In this document: positions 1-13,800 of the stretch, one piece after another
How positions within the stretch are numbered: the stretch's first letter is position 1
Layout: each line of letters opens with the position of its first letter
Position numbers and translations under genes: made by a program
Notes under the pieces: generated by a model
What the model was told of the DNA's origin: nothing
The model's input: the letters and a program-made list of their open reading frames with translations, nothing else
Database searches by the model: none
Assembly (NCBI GenBank): GCA_964019055.1
Contig: OZ025219.1
Location: 5,413,868-5,477,867, forward strand
Direction: 5' to 3'
DNA: 64,000 bases
From: Anthopleura xanthogrammica
Lineage: Eukaryota; Cnidaria; Anthozoa; Actiniaria; Actiniidae

Positions 1-3000
1 TACAAAACAAACAGACAAAAAATTTCTACAGAACAAATTTATACAAACTGATAAACGTATTCCAACACAAACCGATAAGCCTGAACTCAAGTCCTACTGG
101 CCCTTGATCACTTTCAAAATCACCTGTTTTTAGTATAACTTTCATTCTTCTTTGCTGCAGTTTAATTGCTTTTCAAAGGACGACCAATAACCTCTGCAAG
201 TTGTTAAGCTTACAAGCTAGTTAAGGAAGGTGTTAAGCTTACAAGCTAGTTAAAAATCGAAGCTGCCAGAGAGAAGTTGCTTGGTGAGTATAACTGAGTT
301 GAATTGTTCTTCATTTGTACGTAAGATAGCCATGGGAAAGGTTTTTTTAATGTTTTCTCTTCCTCTACCTTCCTCCCTCCCCACCCTACCCCTCTCTTTT
401 TCTGTAAATTATTTTCATGACAAGAACGCTGTACATTTTAACTTAAAGCTTCATAATTAGCTAGTAATTATATCAGATATGCAAGCTTCTGTATGAAGCT
501 ATATGATGCAATTATTTCAGTCGTCAATCCCCAAGTGAACGAAATATGCTACTTGAATTGCATTTCTATTTTTCTCTTACATCAAAAAAAATACACGCAC
601 TTTTCCAAAGAAATGTTTAGCCATTATTAGCCATGATTATCATCATTAGCCTATCCAAAATGAATCTCTAAATTAGACCTCATTAGATAAATGATGATTC
701 CTTTCTTAATCCGTCTTGAAAATATTATACGTGAATTAGTTGTGAAATCTCTACTCAATAATGAATACATTAACTGATGAAGTACTCAACCATCTGGAAT
801 GGCTTAATGGGTCTGACAAGCCAAGCAATTGCATATATATTATGGTATGACGATAAGGGATGTGTGCGGTATACGAGAATACACCACGGTCGTATTCTCA
901 TAATTTGATTAAGGCCTTGGCATGCAACGGTAGATGGTAACGACCCAATGAACTCTACCAATGCACATTACTATTATAAATTTATAGTCCTACAGTGATT
1001 TGCTATAATATGTATTCATTCTTTAATTTTTATCTGATTGATCATGTATCCTCCCTGATAAGATTTTCATTTAATTTAATTTTCATTCTAATAACCATAG
1101 ACTAAACACGATGACCATAGAATAAGAATAACTACATAGCAATTATATCTTTAGTTGTTTTTATATTACGGCCGATAATTTATCCGGTATAGTTCCGCTT
1201 TGCCTAATCCTATAAGCAAAAATGTCATGAAATAAAGAAGTTAGACAAAATATTTTTCAAAACTTTAATTTACTGAGGGATAGAGATATGATGAACAACT
1301 GACGGCGCTCGTTCGTTTGAGTATGTAGGATGTTATTCACTTTTTTGTCATCCATAACGCAAATCGATGAATGCCGCTAGTTTTCTGCTGTTCAGATTTA
1401 TTGCCTCTTTTATCATAAGCCGTATTTTTTTGGCAAGTTGATTTGAAAATAGATTTTATGGCTGAGATCAGAAAGATCACCCGACGTCATTAAACGTACG
1501 GTTTGCTTAGATTACGATGTGCTTTTTTGATAAGATATTGTGAAGCAACGTTTGACATCCGTGCTGTGGGATCGTTATCAAAACTGATTGATAGGTTTTC
1601 TTTATCAATTGCTTATCGGATAAAAAAAATCGTGCGATTTCGCGCCAAATGTTTTGAACAAATAATTTAATCAATCACTTCGAATATTATATTATTCTTA
1701 GCCAATCAAAACAACACGAATTCAAATAGTGGTTTAGACATTTCAAATTCTTGTTATCCAAAGAAAAAAAATAGGTTAGAATAAAATTGTTTGATTCGCG
1801 AGAGAGATATATAGAGATATATTTTTGTTTGTTTATTAGCTTTGAGTGAGATAAGAGCCAGTATACGTGGTGGTAACAAAGAGGTAAAAATCAAGTCAAA
1901 TATTGCCTCCCTCTGGTGTGCTCATCTCATATACATATACATATATAAACACATATACATACACATATACATATATATATATACATAGTACATGGTTGTA
2001 GAAAATTGATATTTTTCAATTATTCATGTTCATCCAGCTATTATCAGTTGTTAACGTTCTTGTTACAATAAATCTAATTGGTATTTAAGTTTATCATTTC
2101 GGGTTTGAATCTTATGGAAAGATGAGAAGAGATAAGTTTGTTCCTTATAACGTGCGAGAAATCTTTTCTTTTAAGTCTTTTCACTTGGTTTAGTTCTCCA
2201 TGCGTAGTTTAAAAACCTCCGGCATCGCTACCACTTTCATCTTCAACAAAGGTAAGAGAAATTATTGGTCCTGATTTTTTTTAACTTCATTTTCATAATC
2301 ACTCAGTGATTATGGATCTAAATAATTCACATGATTAAACGTTTCTATTTTTCAATTTTTCAATTAAAATTAAAATTGCCTCCAAAATAATGAAGGAAAA
2401 TGGCAGCAGAATAAGTTTTATTTCTATGAATTAAATTCCTCATTCGCTGCAGTTGGCGCTAATAATACCTATCTAGCTTATAATGAAATAGTACCTTATT
2501 GAATCAAATTTCAATAATGTTTTCAGGAAATATTGAAATTCCATTAATTTTTGCCACAAGTTTCAGCAATGATGACGCATGGTAACTAAAGGAAAATGCC
2601 TTCACTTGACCGACACCCAGCATTTTCTAGCGCGCTGTTGCCAGTGGGATTCCTTAAGGAACTGAAGGGAGGTTGTTTTTTTTTCTTCTTTTTTTTTAGT
2701 GTAAATTATTGAACAAATGAACACGGTATCGTTGGCCATACATTCTACTTGCCATAGTAGTCCTTCCTTCCATATAACACGGAATATCGTATAAATGCGT
2801 GAAATCAATAACGTGTTGAAATTTAAGGCAACAGGAAAGAAAAAGCCTTATGTACTCATACAAATATAGGTCAATTTTTTCGAACCATTTTTTTCTCACT
2901 AACAAGAAACAGTTATTGGTGATAATTCTAAAGCGGTTTTCTCAAATCTAAACTGAAAATAGATAAATCAAATTATATCGCCTCGTTCTGTTTGTCGCTC

Positions 3001-6000
3001 TAAAAATCTTATTAAGGGTATTAAGGGTGAGAATATACGAATGATCATAAATATGAATAACTTATTGGGCAACTTGATCTACTCTTATATGCATCTGAAT
3101 TCTACAAGTCTAGGTTTTTTTCTATTTTCCTTTTAATTATCAACATTTACTTATTATTTAAGGTGACTGAATACTTTTGAACGTTCAATTTGAGACCACG
3201 ATGTGCGCGCGCGCAAAAATACCTCAAAACCGCATAACAACCTTCAAAATTGTATTGAGGAACCATACACGTTATGAACTTCAACATGGCAAAACACCAA
3301 CATTTTTACTCTATATTTTTCTTTGAATTTCCTAAAACAACAGGTAAAAATCAATCTTTTGAGAAAGTTTGAAAAAAATGTAATTATTAGAACTTATAGA
3401 AAAAGTGTCCTATGTGCTTTCGTTGTCATCATTTGAGAAGATTTTCGGTTCATTAAAAACTTTCTTCAAATATTTTTAGTTAGTCTTCGAAAATAATATG
3501 CAGATGTCCTGAGAAAATTACTTCCATAGCTTTTTAATTTTTTGAGTTATGAATTTTTTTGTGCAAAGCTTGGTTTCCGCCATTTTTTTTTTTTTTAAAC
3601 TTGTGCAGATGATAATATTCGAAATTCATTATCTCGAAAACGTGCTCGGGACACCCCATTTTTCTTTTCATTTTCAGAATCAAACTGCATAAACCATTAG
3701 ACTTTATATCAAGGCCATCAATAAGTAGAAATAAAAGCTTTCGCAGTTGCACAGGTTGGGGTCTGTAATTAACGCGCCATTAAGGCTACGCACTTTCGCT
3801 GAAAAATTAATCTATAAGTATTTTAAACTCTTTCCATCGCCACTGAACTTGCTTAAAGCAAATCCAAAAATAGTTTATTTATATATTGAACAATAATAAA
3901 CACAGTGTCTGCTACAAAAGCTTCAGTGTAAGTTTCAGCAACAGCAGAAGCACCGCTTCCATACAGCTTAACCGGCAGCAGAAGAAAGTGCTCCTCGGCT
4001 AACAAGTGAAGGCCTTACCACGAAAGTTTGAAACGTAAGTAATTTCAACCACGTTTGGACACTCACAACCAAATGAAAATTTAATGCAGATTCTTTTTTG
4101 CCAATTTTGAGCAAGTTGCGAAAAAAAAAATTTCGAAAGACCTCTCGAGCACTTATAATTTAGGCATAAAGAAAGGAATAAACGTAGAATAACAAAAGAG
4201 ACAAACAGGCAAATGGTAATTGTTAAGATTTAAGAGAACGTTTCTTCCTTCAATGAAACTGGCCTTAAAAAGACATGGCATAGCATGCGACCTTCCTGAG
4301 CCCCTCGTTAAGTCTTAAGTCATCTTAAAGTAATAATACATTATGAGATAGTTTCGATAGCTTTGGACAAGTTTTAGAGGATCAGTTTGTACAAAACTTA
4401 GCACGGTGTTAACGAACGAAGCCATTTTAGCGAAGTGACACCTTCATAGTGTTGACTAAACCTTACTGGTTATTGAGAACTTACTTATTAAGAGCTTCTA
4501 TTCCCTTTCGACACACGGATAAATGCAAGAATGTTATTAAAAATGAATTCCTTGCACAAAAAATTCGCAGCTGTTCACGCTGTTAGCTATTCTTAACAAT
4601 AAAACTGAAAGCTAAGCAGATATTCCCAGGTTACCTCTTCAGATTTCATTCCTTTACTGGTTTGTTTCAATACTTAAGGTAAGTCGAAAGTCTCTTGATA
4701 GAAATTCATTAAGAATACTGGTTTTAAATTAGGCCAACTTTAGCTCAAACACATACCACTTCTATGTGACAGCTCTCAACTTAATTTCAACCGCTAGAGA
4801 AAAAAACCCTGAGGCACATTTATAGAAAAACAAACTCAACCTCAATCATTTGCCGGCTTTGCTTCTAATACACCGATCCAGAATTAAATTGTTCTATACC
4901 TGCCTAGTCACTGTTGCTACGTTGGACAAGCTAAAATGTGTTTTTGATATACAGCATGGAACAGAAAGGTTTATTAAGAAAAAAAATCGATAACTACTGC
5001 CGGAAAAAAGGTTACGAATAGCAGATATCAGAGTTACGCAACACGATCTGTGTGTTCTCACAGAAATTGTTTCAGAGTTGTTTCGTACAGAATTTCCAAG
5101 AATCTATTATACTATTTTACACTAGGTTTTGAGGTGTAAGCTTTCAGTCTCCATTTAAAATGGTGGTGCAGGAACATCAAGACCAGGTACATTTTTTTCG
5201 CTAATTTTTTACTTTCAGCTTAATAACTTGATCAATGTCCTTTTTTAGACAAAAGATCCACTGGATATCAAAACAAGGCCCAGCAGGCAAAGGGAATTAT
5301 CTTTAAAATTCCACTTTGTTTGAGGTACATTTTGGCGCCTTTTTTTCGCTAAAATAGTGCATTGCATGCCGTATTTGGAAACTGAATAAGCATGACAAAA
5401 GAAAGCGATACCCTCTCAGAGTTTCAATGCCATTTGTTATTTGTTTGACCTGACACCTCTTCATTCTCAAGGACGTTGTTCTTTTCTTGTTTAAGAATGT
5501 CTTAACATAAACTCATACCCATCGTAGGATAGATGTTCAAAACGAGCGAATTGTGGATTGTCTATGAATTGAACGTTTCATGGCAACTTCAGTATTTCGT
5601 AGTCGAAAAGCATCGTAATTAACTAAGGGTTAATGCCAGCTGCCATTGAAAGAAAATTATTAATATACTGACTCATTCATTTATATGTGCGAAAGTTCAT
5701 CGTGCTTCTTCTGACACATACAAACTAAGATAAGGCGCGTTAACGACTTCTGTCAAAATCCTACGATTTCCATCTACCTAATTTCGTTAAATCAAGTTCA
5801 CCTCAGTGTCGACTCGGGTCCGAGATTGCTTGGCTTATAAAAAAATGAAGGTACAAAGTTACTCATGCTGAGCAATTAGAGCAACCAAACTCTTTAAAAA
5901 TTAATCGAAAAACGCCTACCAAAGTATGATTTCCAGTTCATATCCACCAGATCCAAGTACTAGGCACTACTACCTACTTCACCGGAGCGCTTAATCTTTT

Positions 6001-8600
6001 GAGTGGGTATATATAATAGGTTTACTCGATAGAGCCTTGGTGCAGGGATTCTGAAGGTTTTTCTTTTTTGACTTCCAGAGGTACAAACTCTATTTCGAAG
6101 TGAAATTCCGAGCAATGAAATTTCTAGACTATAAGTCTACGCTATTGTGATTGCTTCCCAGTCATTATATTCATATAGTTAAATAAGACACTTTCTCGAG
6201 ATAAGTCCTCATCAAAGGATTACTTAACTTACGCCTATAGTATTGATTTCGTAAAAAGCTTAAACATCACGTCTAGACCCATTTAGCAAATTCTCGGTCC
6301 GTAATAACATCGACTAATCGACATCGACTGAACTAATTGACTGAGTTCTCTTAAGTATCGATATGTTTTCCAATGGAAACAATAACGGACGACAGTTCAT
6401 TATTTATGGGAGGGAGGGTGGGGGAGAATTTGGTAACCTTCTGTTCAAGTTCAAGTTCAAGTTCTTTTTATTACACACATATAAATATATTACAAAAAAA
6501 ACAAAAAAACTTTTAATTATCATTCGTTAGTGCCAAAGAAAAACTAAACCCCTTTTTCCCCCAACCAATTCGTTAAAGAAATCCTTCCAGTCCTAAAGGC
6601 TACTACAACCTTCGAAAGTTAATGGGAAAAAAATCCAACTTTTCAATCCTCATCCCCCTCCCACTCCCCCCCTATGAACTGTCCCTTATGACCAAACTTG
6701 CGAAGCCATCAGACAATATTGAAAATTAATTCCAACTCCACTTCACTCCCGTATAAATAAATAACTATGTTACAGCCTAGTTGAAAGTGTTCATTGTTAA
6801 AGCAAGTTTTCATCTTGATATGCCATAAACACCGAGTGGGCGGCTGGGAGCGAGTTCCTTGTCAACAAGGTAAGTCGAGGAAAGACTAAGATATCTCGCT
6901 ATGCTGCACTCGAAAATGCAAATAAGATATAAATGTAAAACATACTGGATGCATTTAAACAGCTTCCCGGATAATCAATGCTAACTCAGTACCATATTTA
7001 CAGCAGGTTTTTTTTCTTGGCCATTATCTTGCTAGTGTGATAAATAGTACATTTTTACTTGTCGTTATCGGAAACGAGAAATGCAAATGATTCACTTGAT
7101 CGAGGGGATTTGCTTGAATACTAAACTTTCGGCTAAATGATCCTGCCAGCATACTCATTTATATTCACTAAGGATTGTACATCCACTTCAGACTACATTT
7201 TCGTTTCAAGTTCTGATAAAAGTAGCTAAAAAATTGAGTGGAAATTTGTTAGACAAGTAGCTAAAAATAATTCACTATACCATCCTTACTTATTTTTTTA
7301 TTTTTATTTCAGTAAGAAGGGCAAAAAATTCAGCAAATAGACCTGGAATTTTTTTTAAAAGTCAAATTTTTAATAATCATATTCGATAGGAACTTTTCTG
7401 TCAATCAATGCTTTAAATTAAAACCGCATCCCCTTAGCTACAGGTTGGCAGGGGCTGCGTCAAGCTAGTAGGTATTTCCTCTCTATTAGTAGTTGTTTGT
7501 TTTTTTCTATTTTTACAGACTTCGCATCCGTCACTATCCCACAGGGATATTTACGCGTAATAACAAAAAGGTTTACAATAAAACTCAGTCATTATGTTGC
7601 TTCTAAATTTAGATGTTTTCGACCAAAAAATATATAATTCTTAGCTCGGAGCTATATAGATTTTCGCACGCAATAAAGGAAAACAAATACTCCTCATTTT
7701 AGTCATTTCAATTTGTTATCCAAGATTTTCTAATGTTCTTTGGAGTGTTGGAAAACCATTAAGAATGGTTTCTATGGAAACGAACATCTTATCGATAGTT
7801 TTGATTATTGCTATCTCTCTTTCTCTCTCTTTTTCCTTTCTTGCTTTCTTTTTCTTTCTTTCTTTTTCTTTCTAGCTTAGCAAAACGATAGCATGAGCGA
7901 AAATGGGGAAAGCGTTTTATGCATTAACACCAACACTTGTGAACTGAATCTTTCATGATCAACAATCTGAGTCAATTTTCCATGCTGTCAGACGTTTGGC
8001 CGAACATAGATAATTCATAAGGGTTTTTTAAGTATAATGGAATATCTATCATGCATTTTTGGAATAAAGAGAGCTAAGCTGAAAAACAGTTTACCATAAC
8101 ACGTCTTTAACTAGCTAGTTTTAGGACAATTATCGTAGTTGTTTGATTGGATGAATATCCTCATCAACACCTAACAGGGTGTTTGAAGTCACTTTAGTAG
8201 ATCTTAGTTGATAAATAACATTAGTCACCACAGTTTCCTTTGAAATATGTCGTCAAATTCTCCTTCAAAAGATTCAAAACACCATAAACGGCCGGATTTC
8301 ATTAGTGACTCTTGATTGTGTAACAATTTTTTTGGGAAATATTTCGTCTCTGACATTTGTTTTCAAAAGCTTTAAACAGCTTAAAGTGGATTATGTATAC
8401 TTTTGGAATTAATTTTGAAGAAAATTTGAATCAGTTTTTCATTGAAAAGGGATTGTTGACGACGGCCGGTCATTCTGAGCATGAAACGTTTTTGTCTCTT
8501 TATCTTCGAATTTCTGTGAGACGTTTTATCGATCAACGGCTGCTGTGGTGTTTGCTTACAAAGCCATGCATGCAGGTATAGCGAGCACTCATCTTGCCTC
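1..8600. other. Non-coding AT-rich region upstream of channel gene 1
   Basis: No gene could be supported. There is a direct repeat of about 23 bp at 202-224 and 231-253, an ATACAT/TA-rich tract at 1928-1985, a short TTCAAG array at 6444-6465 and a CTTT-rich tract at 7815-7875. The sequence around 3950-4034 ends in a good donor (gtaagt at 4035) and could be a 5' UTR exon of channel gene 1, but nothing else supports this. Confidence 0.5.
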
Positions 8601-8604
8601 ATTG

Positions 8605-8944
8605 TATCTTTCCTTCTTTCCTTCTTTCCTTCTTTCCTTCTTTCCTTATTTCCTTATTTCCTTCTTTCCTACAGCTTTCCTTCTTTCATTCCTTCATTCA
8701 TTCATTCATCCATTCATCCACTTATTAATTCATTCACTCATTCCTTTCTTTCGTTCGTTCGTTCGTTCGTTCGTTCGTTCGTTCGTTCGTTCGTTCGTTC
8801 GTTCGTTCGTTCGTTCGTTCGTTCGTTCGTTCGTTCGTTCGTTCGTTCGTTCGTTCGTTCGTTCGTTCGTTCGTTCGTTCGTTCGTTCGTTCGTTCGTTC
8901 GTTCGTTCGTTCGTTCGTTCGTTTGTTCGTTCGTTCATTCATTC
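8605..8944. repeat. CTTT-rich tract followed by a long TTCG tetranucleotide microsatellite
   Basis: An interrupted TTCC/TTCA tract runs from 8605, then an almost pure TTCG array of about 45 units from roughly 8750 to 8936. The open frames across it on both strands (Phe-Val-Arg-Ser and Asn-Glu-Arg-Thr repeats) are by-products of the repeat. Confidence 0.95.
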
Positions 8945-9860
8945 TTCTCATATTTTCAACTATTTTCTTTCTTATATCTTTCCCTTCCAATTTAAGCCTC
9001 TACTTCCTTTTTCAAACCTTAATTATCGCTTGCTTGTTTTCGTTTTCACGCAGATCTTTGCCGCGCCACATTTGCCACCTAACGGACAATCCCCCTAAAA
9101 TCAGGAATCCACTGTACGCTGCTTTCCTTCCGAACAAAATACGATTATCTATCATCGACATTAACGACATAATTGGCTGACTCATGTCCTCTTAAGAAAT
9201 GAATTACTGAAACCATGCTAAATTAAAAAGAAGCGAAACAAAAATATTTTCATCCGAAGCTTAAAGGTTTATCTTTTAACAATTGAAAAAAACATTTTTC
9301 ATAAGATTTGAACATCTCTTTCTTTGATAAGGTCTTTAAGCAGGAAGTAGTATTACAATATGACGTACCTCAGCGATTATTTCTTTCGATTTGAAAAATA
9401 GAAAAATAACGTACCTCAAGTTTAGTAATTGAAAACACCATAATACTTTTAAGCTTTGACCATAACCAGTCTTCAGTTAATTAAGTTGATCGAGTAATAG
9501 TGTCACATTTGAATATTGCATTATTCGCCTGACATGAAAGTCAGTTTTGAGTGCCTCATCTATGCCATCGAAGAAGTAGGTTCTCCAAGTACTACTCATA
9601 GATCTAGAGAGGTAAGAACGTACAAGGTAATGATACATGACAAACTGGATAAAACGTGTAATTTAGCAGCTCCAAACTTGTTCTATGAACCGAGTGTACG
9701 TGGATGTCAGTTCACAAAATGTGTTTAAAACTGTAACTGGTAAAAGATCTAAAGTTGGTCAAATCATGACATATCTAGCGGTTGGGACATTATATCAAAT
9801 TTATCCTTCCATAATTCATATAGGTGTTTTATATTTGTACCTTTTAATCCAGGTTACTAA

Positions 9861-10062
9861 AAGGCTCAGATACACGGTGCAACATTCCTTGCAACATTAT
9901 GATTACAGTACTATTTCAGCAGCCAAATTAGAGAAAATCTCGATTTTTTTCGTTTAATTTACGAGGATAATGCAAATAACATAAAAATAATAAAACAGAC
10001 GTTTATATTTTTATATTTTAATGTGATGTTGCACGCAATGTTGCACCGCGTGTCGGAGCCTT
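9861..10062. mobile_element. Short TIR element (MITE), 202 bp
   Basis: The left end AAGGCTCAGATACACGGTGC is matched inverted at the right end, about 26 bp with few mismatches. No coding capacity. No convincing target-site duplication. Confidence 0.65.
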
Positions 10063-10878
10063 AACAGTGTATATGCATGTTAGCTACAGATTAATTGGTT
10101 TGAAAACAAGCATATAATAATAAAGAAATATATGTATATAAAGTTAAAAAATTGTTAGACTTTGAGAATTGGGATAGGCTAAGGTATGTATTAGTTTTTG
10201 TGATCAATAGTGGAAAGTGGAAGGAAACATCGAAATATTGAATTCTAGTTTTAAGCGTCTGTTTTTGCTTACTCAAAGAGCAAACTTATCAACAATCCAT
10301 GAGCAAGTGACATCCTTGATATTAATCTAGTTATATTTGATTGATTTCTGTGAATTTGTGTTCAGTTTATGACCACAGCATTTGCTAATATGATTCTTGA
10401 TAAAATTTCCTATTTTCACAAGTTTGTCATGCGAAATTGAAATCTGCTACAAGTTCTTGTTCCTCTCAATATTCTTAAGTGCTTCACAAATGGTTAACTA
10501 TTAGACACCTCTGCATTGTGGATCGAGAAAATGCACGTTCCTTTAGCCTTAATTAACTTTTGAAGCTTAAATCTGAGGCTATTGTTCTCCGTTAATTGAA
10601 AAGAGCTCTTGTTTAGATTGAAAACTATATGCAGACGTTAATCGAAGAATAATCTTTCACTCAGAGCAAGGAGGCTCCTGTATTTGCCTTCTGGTGATAC
10701 TTCTAAGGAAGTCACATATAAACAAGATTAGAAATGCTTAAATTTTGTTTTAGAGTTCCAAAGTGGCTTCGATTTCTATGACGAAAATATGACAAGTTAC
10801 AAGATGATTAGCTCGGAACATGCTGAATACCTGGTCAAATTTGGTTTTCTTTCTCCGTAGTTTCCTTCAAGTTTTCCG

Positions 10879-13800
10879 ATGAAGCGAATTCTTGGTTTGG
10901 TATTAGTATTATTATGGAAGATTTACTTCGTCGGTTCTATCTCTATTCCAAGGTAAGTCTGAAGCGTTATATAGTTCATGAATGTTGTGAAATCATTATA
11001 CACCCTTAGTGAAGCATTGGTCCTTATTGTTTAGGAAGTCGTGTATTTTTGAATCCTTTTGATCGATCTTATACGAAATTAATGCTAATAGCTCATGGGG
11101 GTCAGCAATTTATTGGATTCAAGTCAAGCACCCAACTATCAAATATTACATGCTTTTTTGATAAGATGCTAGCTTTCCAGTTTTTTTCAATGAATCCTTT
11201 GTCCCTTGCCTGAGCTTTGGTCTCTAAACTTTTAGCATAATTTACATTGACAAAGCTCATTGTAAATAATCAAATATTCAACAAATATCTGGTTTATATA
11301 ATTTCACTCGAATCATACTGTAACCACGAAAAGAAACTGAACCAAAGTTGTTTTATATCGGTAAATTTTAAACCAAATCATGATTTTCCAGCCCATGAAA
11401 AGATCTAAAAGAACCTGAATTATCCGTTTGTTATTGAAATAATACCACAACCACCAATACAAAAGAACCAACTTTTATTATATAGGAAGTATTTATAGCC
11501 AAAACACATACGAAACACCCCGTTTTCCTCCCTCGGCGTCCTTTTTGGCTGTCTAACTGCTCTACTAATGGCCAGGAGGGAATAACAGAATAAAAAATTG
11601 ATGAGCGGAGCGCATGAGGCTGATGGATTTGAATATCATCATGCAAAGTTTTCGTATAGATTTATTGCTTTGCATTTGATGACCCTTTGTTGGACTAGTA
11701 AACGTTTCAGGAACGAGACAAATACTAAGGTTTCCAAGGCTCATGAAGATATGTTTTCATTTACGTTAAATCCATTCAACTTACATAATTAATGTTTTAC
11801 TTTTTCGGAGCACGTGTCTTTCCTTATTAGGAATAAGATTCTTTGTTTGAGTCACGTCGTCATTAATCTATCTTTTCGTGCGTTACCTGTAAACAAAGAA
11901 GCAATACTAAAGAGAATGAGGCGTGCTTTGAAATGGTTACTCTTTACGCCCAAGCTGAATTGATCTCTCTTTAAAACATATATCTTTGCAGGAACCAAAC
12001 GACTAGGCTGAGTATTGATGCAAGTATCAAACCAAACCTTACAGTTCCTTCCAATGGAAGTCAAGGAAGTCCCACAACCAGGGCCGAGGAGTAAGCAAGA
12101 GTTTTATTTTATTTTTTTAAATCGGACGTCATACAATTTTTGGGCATAAAAAAAACGAAGCCAAATAAAATGAATAGTTTTGGTAAGCCCACGTGGAATC
12201 TTCAGTTATGAGTTACATTATCTTAATCTTAACTTATGTCCCACCGGTGTCATTTGCATCTTTCGCCAACTCAGTGGATTAACGGATGTTCACTATTGTT
12301 GCGATGTCAACTGTGGCTATACAAAGAAAACATACGTAAGGCGCTCAACCCTTCCATGAAAAAAAGGAAAAAAGACGTGGCCACCATTTTGGTTGACATA
12401 GCAAAAAATATATATATGTAATGTTAAAGTCAACCAACATGGTGGCTATGACCAAAAGTACCTCACGAATTTCTTAACCCTTTGTTGTTTGTTGTTGTTT
12501 TATTCTATACTTTTTTTTCCAGAAACCTGAAAAAAATCTGGTCGTCTCGAACGACAACAGAAACACCAACTACGTTTTCTCCAAAAACGAACATCGCTGA
12601 ACCAAACAAAAAAGATGCACAGAAAAAATCGTAAGTTTATATTTTAATTAAACTAAAAATAAGAAACATTCTTCAGTCATACGAGCAGCAACGTTTTTTT
12701 AAAATGGTATACGTAAGAGATCCCCTTACACCAAATCAAAATCTGGGAATGAGTCTACAAAATTTTGGACTTGAACATTTGAAAAAAAAAAAAACAAATT
12801 TGGAGAAATAAAAATGTTCAATTTTCAAGAAGAGAAAGTCCTTCTGCCGTTTGAACCGCCAAAATTGGGCTGGTGTGTATTTTATGATCTTTCGCGATGT
12901 TTGAGAAAAGAACTTGCTAATGTAGTTGATAATAAAAAGCATAGAAATCAAAGGAATTATTTATTGTTAAATTTACTGTGAATTTGATAACTTAGTATAG
13001 GAAATCGCACGACCTCGAGTACAATTTGGAAATTAATAGGTACGAGTAATGTTTTGAAAGTTCTTGTAATTGCACGAGCCTTTAGGCGAGTGCAATTAAA
13101 GAACTTTCAAAACATTACGAGTGCCTATTAATTCCAAATTGTACGAGAAGGTCGTGCGATTTTTTATTTATAGTTCACTCGACAAAATTTTATAAAACAT
13201 GCGAAACGAAGGCATTCATTCATCTTCATTGCCTTTGCTATAACCGACCCTTCTCCAAGAAAGCTAAGTCAAGAACAGCATAGAAAGTGTTAACGTTGCT
13301 GTAAAACCTTTTTAGATTAGTATTTTATGTATGATTTGAACTACAAAATACTAGAAAATAATTTTACATCTCAAGTAAAAAGCCATTTTAATGCATGTTT
13401 ACAACTATTGAATGACAGTACTGACAGCTAAACAGCGAATCAAGAAGCGACTTTTCTTTGAAAACGTACTGTGTGAAAACTAAGCGAAAGTTGAGAGTTT
13501 ACAGTTCGCTAATATAAGTTTTTTTCCTCTTAGCATTTGCTAATAACTGCAAAAACACAATTTCAAAAATACTTTCTTTGAAAACAAGTTAGCTGGACAA
13601 CATCAAAAGGGATAAAAGCGACAAATATGTCGTTCAAGTTAAAAGTTTTGAAGTACAGCTTGCCGTGAACGAGTCGCCAGTGATCAGACCATGTGCTTTG
13701 GATATTATTCCCTCCTGTAGCTTGAAGAATTTCGCTGCTATTTTCTTTTAATGGTGAATTATCTGAAGATTTTATTATTTCAAGACTGGATTGACAACTT

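Noticed and set aside
8545..9180. 211-codon frame rich in Phe-Val-Arg-Ser
   Set aside because: Translation of the TTCG microsatellite; the opposite strand is open too.
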